Origin: Candidatus Aminicenantota bacterium
GTDB taxonomy: Bacteria; Acidobacteriota; Aminicenantia; UBA2199
Length of the DNA stretch: 5,171 bases
Assembly (NCBI GenBank): GCA_026393775.1
Contig: JAPKZM010000075.1
Span: 1 to 5,171, forward strand
Reading direction: 5' to 3'
Of the stretch, positions 1 through 5,160 are shown in pieces. Within the stretch, counting starts at the first letter, position 1. Each line of letters begins with the position of its first letter. The position numbers and the translations under genes were made by a program. Under the pieces are notes generated by a model. It ran no database searches and was not told the DNA's origin. It was given only the letters and a program-made list of their open reading frames with translations.

Positions 1-596
1 AGCGCATGCTGGCCTACTCATCCATCAGCCAGGTCGGCTATGTCGTCCTGGGCTTCGCCATCGGCACGCCGCTGGGCGTCCTGGGCGGCCTGTTCCACCT
101 GTTCAACCACGCCGTGTTCAAGTCGCTGCTCTTTTTGAACGCCGGGGCGGTCGAGCAGTCGACCGGCACCCGCTCCCTGGACAAGATGGGCGGCCTGGCC
201 AAGCGCATGCCGCTGACCGCGGCCACATCCGCCATCGGCTCGCTGTCGATTGCCGGCGTACCACCCTTGAACGGCTTCTGGAGCAAGCTGCTGATCATCA
301 TCGCCCTGGTCCAGGCCAAGATGGTCGTGCTGGCCTTCCTGGCAGTCCTGGGCAGCGTGATCACCTTGTGGTACTACCTGGTGTTGCAGCGCAACGCCTT
401 TTTCGGCAAGCTGAATGAAAACTGGAAAGCGGTCAAGGAAGCCCCCTTCTGGATGTCGGCCTCGACGGTCATGCTGGCGCTGCTGTGCATCGCCACCGGC
501 CTGCTCTTTCCCCTGGTCATCAAATCCTGGCTGCAGCCTGCGACCGACATTTTGAGCGGCGGGGTCGGCGTGGCCCTTAATTTTCTCGGATTTTAG
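1..596 (+). CDS. Antiporter-like proton-channel subunit (NuoL/M/N, MrpD, MbhH family), C-terminal part
   Basis: This gene is cut by the window edge. The first complete codon is at position 3 (Arg), and the reading frame stays open to the TAG at 594-596. The ATG at 6 is an internal Met, not a start: the Arg-Met-Leu-Ala-Tyr-Ser-Ser-Ile that opens the frame is the mid-protein motif of this family, so about half the protein lies upstream. Counting from Met at position 6, I see LAYSSISQVGY (2-12), the channel segment FHLFNHAVFK (30-39) with H31, H35 and K39, and PPLNGFWSK (86-94), whose K94 sits where NuoL, NuoN and MrpD carry a channel lysine and NuoM carries Glu. Several hydrophobic helices follow. 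The protein ends soon after the last helix, without the long lateral helix of NuoL, so NuoN, MrpD or MbhH is the closer match. Its role would be H+ or Na+ translocation in the membrane arm. The family call is firm; the exact subunit name and the ion are inference. Confidence 0.9.
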   Translation, partial: RMLAYSSISQVGYVVLGFAIGTPLGVLGGLFHLFNHAVFKSLLFLNAGAVEQSTGTRSLDKMGGLAKRMPLTAATSAIGSLSIAGVPPLNGFWSKLLIIIALVQAKMVVLAFLAVLGSVITLWYYLVLQRNAFFGKLNENWKAVKEAPFWMSASTVMLALLCIATGLLFPLVIKSWLQPATDILSGGVGVALNFLGF

Positions 597-605
597 GAGA
601 ATCGC

Positions 606-1097
606 ATGCATCTTTCGCTTTTAATTGGCTTGGTCGTTTTTTCCATCCTGGCCGTCCTGCTGCAGGATCTGCTCAAGGCAGCCATCAGCCTGGCGGCAGC
701 CAGCATTTTCCTGGCCGTTGTCTTTTTCAGGATGAATGCCGCCTACGCCGGCGTTTTCGAACTCTCGGTGGTCGCCGGGCTGATCACCGTCCTGTTCATC
801 ACCGCCATCGCCCTGACCCGCAGCGAAGACCCGCTGCGCGAAGGCAAATTCCACCGGCTGCTCTTCCCGCTGTTCTTCCTGGCCCTGGTGGTCATCGACG
901 TCCTGGTCATGAAAAGCCTGCTGGGCCGCATCCCGGCTCTCACCAACCCCGAAGCGGGAACGTTCGGCGAAGTCCTGTGGAAAGAACGCAGTTTCGACCT
1001 TATCGGCCAGATCGGGGCGATCTTCGCCGGCGTGCTGGCCGTGCTGGCGCTGTTCCGCCCGAGCGGCAAATCGTCACAAGGGGACAAGCATGAGTAA
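606..1097 (+). CDS. NuoJ-like membrane subunit with MbhD-like N-terminus and MbhE/MrpA-like C-terminus
   Basis: A 163-residue integral membrane protein with about five hydrophobic helices. It is preceded by a good ribosome site (AGGAGA, 595-600) five bases before the ATG, and starts 9 bases after the antiporter-like gene. The third helix, around residues 48-72, has the NuoJ/MbhD pattern: E52 in the membrane, followed by VVAGLITVLF with G58 where NuoJ has its conserved helix glycine. Near the C-terminus, residues 125-135 read WKERSFDLIGQ, which resembles the W/F-x-x-R-x-x-D-T-L-G-E signature of MbhE and the MrpA C-terminal domain, with Gln135 in place of Glu. Two Mbh subunits (D and E) correspond structurally to one NuoJ, so a single protein carrying both signatures makes sense as an intermediate form. 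Its likely role is coupling between the NuoH end and the antiporter-like subunit. The family call is good; a direct channel role is inference. Confidence 0.85.
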   Translation: MHLSLLIGLVVFSILAVLLQDLLKAAISLAAASIFLAVVFFRMNAAYAGVFELSVVAGLITVLFITAIALTRSEDPLREGKFHRLLFPLFFLALVVIDVLVMKSLLGRIPALTNPEAGTFGEVLWKERSFDLIGQIGAIFAGVLAVLALFRPSGKSSQGDKHE

Positions 1098-1398
1098 CTT
1101 CTGGATAGTGAACATGGGCGCCGCGGCCCTGCTGATCGGCATCGGCCTCTACTGCCTGCTGACCATGAGAAACACGGTCAAGCTCCTGATCGGCATCGAA
1201 GTCATCGCCAAGTGCATCACGCTGGCGCTGATCGCCACCGGCTGGACCAAGCACAACCTGCTGCTCGCCCAGAGCCTGGTCATTTCGGTCATCGTCGTCG
1301 ACGTCGCCGTGCTGGCCACGGCGCTGGCGATCATCATCCGCATCAACCGCCATACGAAGAGTCTGGACGTCAGGAAACTGACCAAATTAAAGGGATAA
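1090..1398 (+). CDS. NuoK-like membrane subunit (NuoK/MrpC/MbhG family)
   Basis: A 102-residue protein with three hydrophobic helices (about 8-25, 29-51 and 58-86), the usual size and topology of NuoK. Its start overlaps the end of the NuoJ-like gene by 8 bases, with a purine-rich ribosome site (AAGGGGA, 1078-1084) ahead of the ATG. The second helix reads RNTVKLLIGIEVIAKCITLA, matching the NuoK pattern RN-(x)n-LIGxE with E37 in the place of the essential membrane glutamate (E36 in E. coli NuoK). The third helix has D71 in SVIVVDVAVLATALAIII, where NuoK has a second conserved glutamate (E72), so the charge is kept with a shorter side chain. The C-terminus is basic (RINRHTKSLDVRKLTKLKG), consistent with a cytoplasmic tail. 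Its expected role is part of the proton or sodium path between the NuoH and antiporter modules. Confidence 0.9.
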   Translation: MSNFWIVNMGAAALLIGIGLYCLLTMRNTVKLLIGIEVIAKCITLALIATGWTKHNLLLAQSLVISVIVVDVAVLATALAIIIRINRHTKSLDVRKLTKLKG

Positions 1399-1401
1399 AC
1401 C

Positions 1402-1749
1402 ATGAGCAAACATGTAATGGAAATGCTGCTGGCTCCGCCGCTGGCCTTCCTGTTCTTCCTGGCCGTTTTTTACCTGTTCTATTTCCTGGCCGGGCGCCTG
1501 GCCCCCAAGCTGAACCCCGTCGGCGGCAAGCTGAAGAGCTACCACTGCGGCGAAGACATCCCGGGCGGCAAGCCCCAGTTCGGCTACAAGCTTTTCTTCT
1601 TCATCGCCCTGTTTTTTACCATGATGCACGTCGCGGCACTGGTTGTGGCCACGCTGCCGTCGGGGCCGACCGCCTTTCTGGGCCTGTTCTACCTGGGCAT
1701 GATCTTCCTGGCCGTCCTGGCTTTGATCACAAGGAACCAACATGATTGA
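1402..1749 (+). CDS. NuoA (ND3)-like membrane subunit
   Basis: A 115-residue protein with three hydrophobic helices (about 10-31, 62-86 and 89-109), the typical NuoA size. It starts 3 bases after the NuoK-like stop, with a ribosome site (AAAGGGA, 1389-1395) six bases before the ATG. The loop between helices 1 and 2 carries SYHCGEDIPGG (46-56), matching the Y-x-C-G loop of NuoA/ND3 with its conserved cysteine (here C49). The second helix follows as FGYKLFFFIALFFTMMHVAA. In complex I this helix contains an F-D-V-E motif (D79 and E81 in E. coli NuoA); here the equivalent stretch is MMHVAA, with no acidic residue. So the fold and loop are kept but the membrane acids are lost. NuoA homologues are typical of complex I and are not part of the classical Ech or Hyc set, so its presence beside a hydrogenase is notable. 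The role is probably structural or coupling, at the interface of the NuoH, NuoB and NuoD-like proteins. Confidence 0.87.
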   Translation: MSKHVMEMLLAPPLAFLFFLAVFYLFYFLAGRLAPKLNPVGGKLKSYHCGEDIPGGKPQFGYKLFFFIALFFTMMHVAALVVATLPSGPTAFLGLFYLGMIFLAVLALITRNQHD

Positions 1750-2164
1750 AAGACTAGTCCATTGGTCACGGGTCAAATCCCCGTGGGTCCTGCATCTCAA
1801 CACGGGCGCCTGCAACGCCTGCGACATCGAGATCCTGGCCGCGCTGATGCCGCGCTTCGACTTGGAACGTTTCGGCATTCTGCTCAAGGGAACGCCGCGC
1901 CACGCCGACGTCATCATCTGCACCGGCCCCATCACCCGCCAGAACCGCGACCGGGTCGTGCGCATCTATGAACAGGTGCCCGACCCCAAGTTCGTCGTGG
2001 CCGTCGGCGCCTGCGCCATGTCGGGCTGCGTCTACCGCGGCGCCTACAATTCCATGGGCGGCATCGATCAGGTCCTGCCGGTCAACGCCTACATACCCGG
2101 CTGCCCGATCCGTCCCGACGCGTTGATTGACGGAGTCGTCAAACTCCTCAATTCGCTGAAGTGA
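1742..2164 (+). CDS. [NiFe] hydrogenase small subunit, NuoB-like (EchC/MbhJ/HycG type), one 4Fe-4S cluster
   Basis: A 140-residue soluble protein that overlaps the NuoA-like gene by 8 bases, with ribosome site AAGGAA at 1731-1736. It passes electrons through one 4Fe-4S cluster to the large subunit. The four cluster cysteines are visible: C24 and C27 in NTGACNACDIEIL, C91 in AVGACAMSGC, and C121 in YIPGCPIRPD. The first pair is C-x-x-C, as in group 4 hydrogenases; respiratory NuoB has adjacent cysteines there. C96 is an extra cysteine not needed for the cluster. The length is close to the minimal group 4 small subunit; there is no Tat signal and there are no extra cluster domains, so the protein acts on the cytoplasmic side, held against the NuoC, NuoD and NuoH partners. 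The family call is very secure from the motifs and from the B-C-D-H-I gene order. Confidence 0.95.
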   Translation: MIERLVHWSRVKSPWVLHLNTGACNACDIEILAALMPRFDLERFGILLKGTPRHADVIICTGPITRQNRDRVVRIYEQVPDPKFVVAVGACAMSGCVYRGAYNSMGGIDQVLPVNAYIPGCPIRPDALIDGVVKLLNSLK

Positions 2165-2166
2165 GG
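2163..2166 (+). promoter_or_regulatory. Ribosome binding site deciding the NuoC-like start
   Basis: GAGG lies six bases ahead of the ATG at 2173. An in-frame GTG at 2161 overlaps the NuoB-like stop (GTGA) and would add four residues (MRSV). The GAGG falls inside those extra codons at the right distance for 2173, and I see no comparable site at the right distance for 2161, so ATG 2173 is preferred. Confidence 0.65.
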
Positions 2167-2172
2167 TCAGTC

Positions 2173-2643
2173 ATGAATGCCGAAGCCATCGTTCAAAAAA
2201 TAAGCAGTGACATCAAGGACAAGATCCAGGAAGTATCCCTGGCCGCGCCCCTGCGCATCAACGTCAAGGTCGACCGCGAAAAGCTCCTGGCGGTGCTCCA
2301 GTATCTGAAGGAGCAGTTCGGTTTCACCCACCTGGCCACCATCAGCGGCGTGGACCTGGGGGAATCCTTCGAAGTGATCTACCATCTGGCCAGCCACCTG
2401 GCCACCGTCAACGTCCGCATCCTGACCCCGCGCAGCGCCCCCACGATTCCCTCCACCGTGTCGATCATCCCCGGCGCCATCCTGTACGAGCGCGAGCTCC
2501 AGGACATGTTCGGCCTGGTGGTCCAAAACATCCCCAATCCGCGGCCGCTGCTGCTGGCCGACGATTGGCCCGCCGGCGAGTACCCGCTGCGCAAGGATTG
2601 GCACTTCAACCGGCCCGCCGAAAAAATCCCCGGAGGTAAATAA
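2173..2643 (+). CDS. NuoC-like 30 kDa subunit (EchD/MbhK family)
   Basis: A 156-residue soluble protein when read from the ATG at 2173, 8 bases after the NuoB-like stop; a longer form from GTG 2161 would have 160 residues. It is the standalone form of the complex I 30 kDa domain, not fused to the large subunit as in E. coli HycE/HyfG. The N-terminal two thirds have an alpha/beta pattern (KVDREKLLAVLQYLKEQFGF, then HLATISGVDLGESFEVIYHL). The C-terminal part has the family signature: YERELQDMFGL, then PRPLLLADDWP, then YPLRKDW. The protein has no cofactor of its own; it packs against the NuoD-like and NuoB-like subunits on the cytoplasmic side and stabilises the junction. The gene ends in TAA, whose last base is the first base of the next start codon. 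The family assignment is secure; the start is slightly uncertain. Confidence 0.92.
   Translation: MNAEAIVQKISSDIKDKIQEVSLAAPLRINVKVDREKLLAVLQYLKEQFGFTHLATISGVDLGESFEVIYHLASHLATVNVRILTPRSAPTIPSTVSIIPGAILYERELQDMFGLVVQNIPNPRPLLLADDWPAGEYPLRKDWHFNRPAEKIPGGK
2632..2636 (+). promoter_or_regulatory. Strong ribosome binding site for the large subunit gene
   Basis: GGAGG sits six bases before the ATG at 2643, inside the last codons of the NuoC-like gene. It is the closest match to the consensus in the window and supports both the chosen start and coupling of the two genes (TAATG overlap). Confidence 0.75.
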
Positions 2644-3848
2644 TGGAATTCAAGGTCTCCTTAGGTCCGCAGCACCCCGCCCTGCACGAACCGATCAGCC
2701 TGCGCATGACCCTGGACGGCGAGATCATCCGCGACGCCGACTTGAAGCTGGGCTACAACCACCGCGGCATTGAAAAGCTGGCCGAAAGCAGGACCTTCAT
2801 CCAGAACCTGTACCTGACCGAGCGCATCTGCGGCATCTGTTCCTTTTCCCACCAGACCTGCTTCACCCAGGGAGTGGAGAAGCTGATGGAGCTGGTGCCG
2901 GCCAAGCGCGGGCTTTACATCCGCACGCTGGTCTGCGAACTGGAACGGGTGCACAGCCACCTGCTCTGGCTGGGCGTGGCCGGGCAGGAAGCCGGCTTCG
3001 AATCATTTTTCATGTACACCTGGCGCGACCGCGAGGTGGTCATGGACATCCTGGACACGATTTCCGGCAACCGCGTCCATTATTCGATGAACACCTTCGG
3101 CGGCGTGCGCCGCGACATCGACGAAATCCAGAGAAAACACATCCTCGATTCGCTCGACCTACTGAGAACGAGGACCGAATACTATCTAAACCTCGCCGCC
3201 ACCGAGCCCACTTTCGTCGGCAGACTTTCCGGCGTGGGCAAGCTGAGCAAGGAGCAGGCCATCGCCCTCTGCGCCGTCGGACCGACCTTGCGCGCCTCCG
3301 GCGTGCCCATGGACGTGCGCAAGGACGATCCCTACGCCGTCTACGACGAGATTCCCTTCGAGGTCTGCACCGCCGACAGCTGCGACGTGCTGGGCCGGGC
3401 CGTGGTGCGGGTGAAGGAACTGATGCAGTCGTACAATATCATCGAGTTTCTCCTCAAGAACCTGCCCGCCGGCCCGATCAAGGTCAAGGCGCCGCGCAAG
3501 GTAAAGGAGAACGAGGTCTTCTCGCGCTACGAAGCGCCGCGCGGCGAGAACGTTCACTACATCAAGAGCAACGGCTCGGACAAGCCGGAGCGCCTGAAAG
3601 TGCGCGCCCCGACGCTGGCCAACTATCCGGCCACCATCGCCATGCTCAAGGACGGCTTCATCGCCGACATCCCGCTGATCTTCGCCGCCATCGATCCCTG
3701 CATCTGCTGCGCCGAGCGTTTGGTGCAATTGGACCACCCGCGCAGCGGAGAAAGCAAGGTCCTCACCTTCAGCCAGCTGCGGCAAATGGCGAACCAGCGT
3801 TATAAAAATAAGCAATTCAAGAAAAAGGAAACATTATGGCCATTCTAA
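2643..3848 (+). CDS. [NiFe] hydrogenase large (catalytic) subunit, group 4, NuoD-like (EchE/MbhL/HycE type)
   Basis: A 401-residue protein predicted to reduce protons to H2, or the reverse, at a Ni-Fe site. Both ligand pairs are intact: C63 and C66 in ERICGICSFSH (60-70), and C353 and C356 in DPCICCAER (351-359). Complex I NuoD lacks these cysteines, and so do many hydrogenase-like relatives, so this is a true hydrogenase by motif. Other family blocks are GPQHPALHEP (8-17), YNHRGIEKL (38-46), GPTLRASGVPMDVR (213-226) and YEAPRGE (296-302), the last shared with NuoD. A tail of 42 residues follows R359, the place where maturation proteases cut HycE-type subunits, so the protein may be made as a precursor. 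The gene begins inside the NuoC-like stop (TAATG) and overlaps the NuoH-like gene by 13 bases. It should sit on the cytoplasmic side, bound to the NuoB-like subunit. Function is well supported; the direction of catalysis in the cell is inference. Confidence 0.95.
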   Translation: MEFKVSLGPQHPALHEPISLRMTLDGEIIRDADLKLGYNHRGIEKLAESRTFIQNLYLTERICGICSFSHQTCFTQGVEKLMELVPAKRGLYIRTLVCELERVHSHLLWLGVAGQEAGFESFFMYTWRDREVVMDILDTISGNRVHYSMNTFGGVRRDIDEIQRKHILDSLDLLRTRTEYYLNLAATEPTFVGRLSGVGKLSKEQAIALCAVGPTLRASGVPMDVRKDDPYAVYDEIPFEVCTADSCDVLGRAVVRVKELMQSYNIIEFLLKNLPAGPIKVKAPRKVKENEVFSRYEAPRGENVHYIKSNGSDKPERLKVRAPTLANYPATIAMLKDGFIADIPLIFAAIDPCICCAERLVQLDHPRSGESKVLTFSQLRQMANQRYKNKQFKKKETLWPF

Positions 3849-4804
3849 AGCCAATTCTTTACATTCTGGTCTACCCGGGGCTGCTTTTCCTGCTGCTGTA
3901 TTCCACCTTCTGCGAGTGGTTCGACCGCAAACTCTACGCCCGCATGCAGAACCGCATCGGGCCGCTGCATACGGGGCGGTCGGGCATCCTGCAGCCCATC
4001 GCCGACATCGTCAAGCTGTGCGCCAAGGAGGATATCGTTCCGGAAAAAGCCGACAAGCGCATGTTCTCGGCGCTGCCGGTATTCGCCCTGGCCATCGTCT
4101 GCACCGCAGCACTGTACTTGCCGGTCTGGCATTACGGCAGCGCCAGTTCATTCAACTCCTTCCCGGGCGACCTGATCGTCGTCGCCTATCTGTTGACCCT
4201 GCCGACCCTGATCTTCTTCCTGGCCGGCTGGCATTCGACCAATTTTTTCTCGACCATCGGCGGCGTGCGCGTGTTGACCATGCTTTTCGGCTACGAAATC
4301 CCCCTGCTGCTGGCCTTGCTCAGCCCGGCCGTGCTCGCCGGCTCTTGGCGCATCCTGGAGATCGCCACCTTTTTCCAAAAGCAACCGCTGCTGCTGCTGG
4401 TCAACCTGATCGGTTTTTTCGTCGCCCTGGTCGCGCTGCAAGCCAAGCTGGAGCGCGTGCCCTTCGACATTCCCCACGCCGAGACCGAGATCGTCGGCGG
4501 CCAGTTCACCGAGTACTCGGGCAAGAAGCTGGCCTTTTTCCGTCTGCTGGGCGACATTGAAATGGTCGTCGGCAGCGGCCTGATCGCCGCCGTGTTCCTG
4601 GGAGGCTTCCCCGGCGGGCTGCTCCCCGGCCTGGCCTGGTTCATCGTCAAGACTCTCTTCGTCATCTTCCTGCTGGCCGCCATGCGCGCCGCCACGTCAC
4701 GCATCCGCATCGACCAGATGATCAACTTTTCCTGGCGCTGGCTGGCACCGCTGGCCGTGCTGCAGCTCTTCATCGTCATTATCATCAAGGGGATGGTATC
4801 ATGA
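3836..4804 (+). CDS. NuoH-like membrane anchor subunit (EchB/HycD/MbhM family)
   Basis: A 322-residue protein with about eight hydrophobic helices, the usual NuoH size. It joins the catalytic part to the membrane arm. The start lies within the last codons of the large-subunit gene, after AAGGA (3825-3829), so translation is probably coupled. Conserved blocks are CEWFDRKLYARMQNRIGP (26-43) after the first helix, ILQPIADIVKLCAKEDIVP (51-69), the acidic loop LERVPFDIPHAETEIVGGQ (205-223) leading into FTEYSGKK, and ATSRIRIDQMINFSWRWLAP (286-305) before the last helix. In complex I the 205-230 loop and its acids lie by the quinone cavity and are thought to take part in coupling; here the same region would face the NuoB and NuoD-like subunits with no quinone reaction evident. 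Assignment to the NuoH family is secure. Confidence 0.95.
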   Translation: MAILKPILYILVYPGLLFLLLYSTFCEWFDRKLYARMQNRIGPLHTGRSGILQPIADIVKLCAKEDIVPEKADKRMFSALPVFALAIVCTAALYLPVWHYGSASSFNSFPGDLIVVAYLLTLPTLIFFLAGWHSTNFFSTIGGVRVLTMLFGYEIPLLLALLSPAVLAGSWRILEIATFFQKQPLLLLVNLIGFFVALVALQAKLERVPFDIPHAETEIVGGQFTEYSGKKLAFFRLLGDIEMVVGSGLIAAVFLGGFPGGLLPGLAWFIVKTLFVIFLLAAMRAATSRIRIDQMINFSWRWLAPLAVLQLFIVIIIKGMVS

Positions 4805-5160
4805 GCATCAAAATTGCTCCGTTCCTGCCGGAACTGCTGCGCAGTCTCTTCAAAAAGCCGGTCACGGTCAAGTATCCTTTCGAAAAAGATCCGGTGCCCA
4901 AGGATTTCCGCGGCAATGTGGTCTTTAACCCGCCCAAGTGCATCGGCTGCATGATCTGCGTCAGCGATTGCCCGGCCGAAGCCATCGACATCATCCGCGT
5001 TTCCGAGACCGAGAAGAAATTCAAGATGATCCTGCACAACGACCGCTGCATCCATTGCGCCCAGTGCGTCGACTCCTGCCCGACCAAGACCTATCACATG
5101 GACAGCGAATTCGAGCTCGCCGTTCTGGACCGCCACCAGCTCAAGATCGAATACAAGTAG
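4801..5160 (+). CDS. NuoI-like ferredoxin-type subunit with two 4Fe-4S clusters (EchF/MbhN/HycF type)
   Basis: A 119-residue electron-transfer protein whose start overlaps the NuoH-like stop as ATGA, with AAGGGG at 4787-4792 upstream. Two classical cluster motifs are complete: C47, C50, C53 and C57 in CIGCMICVSDCP, and C83, C86, C89 and C93 in CIHCAQCVDSCP. The N-terminal 20 residues are amphipathic, then VTVKYPFEKDPVPKDFRG (21-38) matches the N-terminal arm of NuoI, which lies along the membrane anchor. There is no extra cysteine domain and no flavin-binding region, so it most likely accepts electrons from a soluble carrier such as reduced ferredoxin and hands them to the NuoB-like cluster. 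A formate or CO dehydrogenase encoded outside the window could also be the donor. The gene ends 11 bases before the window edge; no terminator is visible in that short tail. Confidence 0.94.
   Translation: MSIKIAPFLPELLRSLFKKPVTVKYPFEKDPVPKDFRGNVVFNPPKCIGCMICVSDCPAEAIDIIRVSETEKKFKMILHNDRCIHCAQCVDSCPTKTYHMDSEFELAVLDRHQLKIEYK

Larger units (their letters stand above)
1..5160 (+). other. Operon for a complex I-like energy-converting [NiFe] hydrogenase (5' end outside the window)
   Basis: All nine genes are on one strand. Junctions are: gap 9, overlap 8, gap 3, overlap 8, gap 8, overlap 1, overlap 13 and overlap 4 bases. This spacing leaves no room for internal promoters or terminators and implies one transcript with coupled translation. 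The order antiporter, J, K, A, B, C, D, H, I differs from the usual nuoA-to-N order of bacterial complex I; the B-C-D-H-I run matches mbhJ-K-L-M-N. Electron-input genes nuoE, F and G are not visible. More membrane-arm genes may lie upstream, and maturation genes may lie on either side. Confidence 0.85.

Noticed and set aside
6..596. Treating the ATG at position 6 as the true start of a 196-residue protein
   Set aside because: The frame is open back to position 1, no ribosome site is visible, and the sequence there is the conserved middle of antiporter-like subunits, so the gene is truncated by the window edge.
1450..1720. Recurring short string TTCCTGGCCG (also near 707 and elsewhere), considered as a repeat or uptake-type motif
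   Set aside because: The copies encode Phe-Leu-Ala within membrane helices and follow from codon preference; spacing is irregular.
1212..1745. Plus-strand frame of 177 codons overlapping the NuoK-like and NuoA-like genes
   Set aside because: It is an alternate-frame reading of two conserved membrane proteins, rich in His, Arg, Pro and Gly, with no family motif.
1387..1965. Minus-strand open frame of 192 codons and other antisense frames rich in Gln, Asp, Gly and Arg
   Set aside because: They lie opposite genes with clear family motifs and have the skewed composition typical of antisense frames in GC-rich DNA.
2161..2643. GTG at 2161 as start of the NuoC-like gene
   Set aside because: The GAGG at 2163-2166 is correctly spaced for ATG 2173 and would lie inside the coding region if GTG were used; the difference is only four residues, so some doubt remains.
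2643..3848. Calling the large subunit NuoD of a respiratory NADH:quinone oxidoreductase or an Ehr-type complex without a metal site
   Set aside because: All four Ni-Fe ligand cysteines are present in CGIC and DPCICC, which NuoD and Ehr-type subunits lack.
4291..5136. Long open frame on the minus strand (281 codons) across the NuoH-like and NuoI-like genes
   Set aside because: It is antisense to two strongly conserved genes, has no recognisable motif and no convincing ribosome site, and is explained by GC-rich codon use leaving the opposite strand open.
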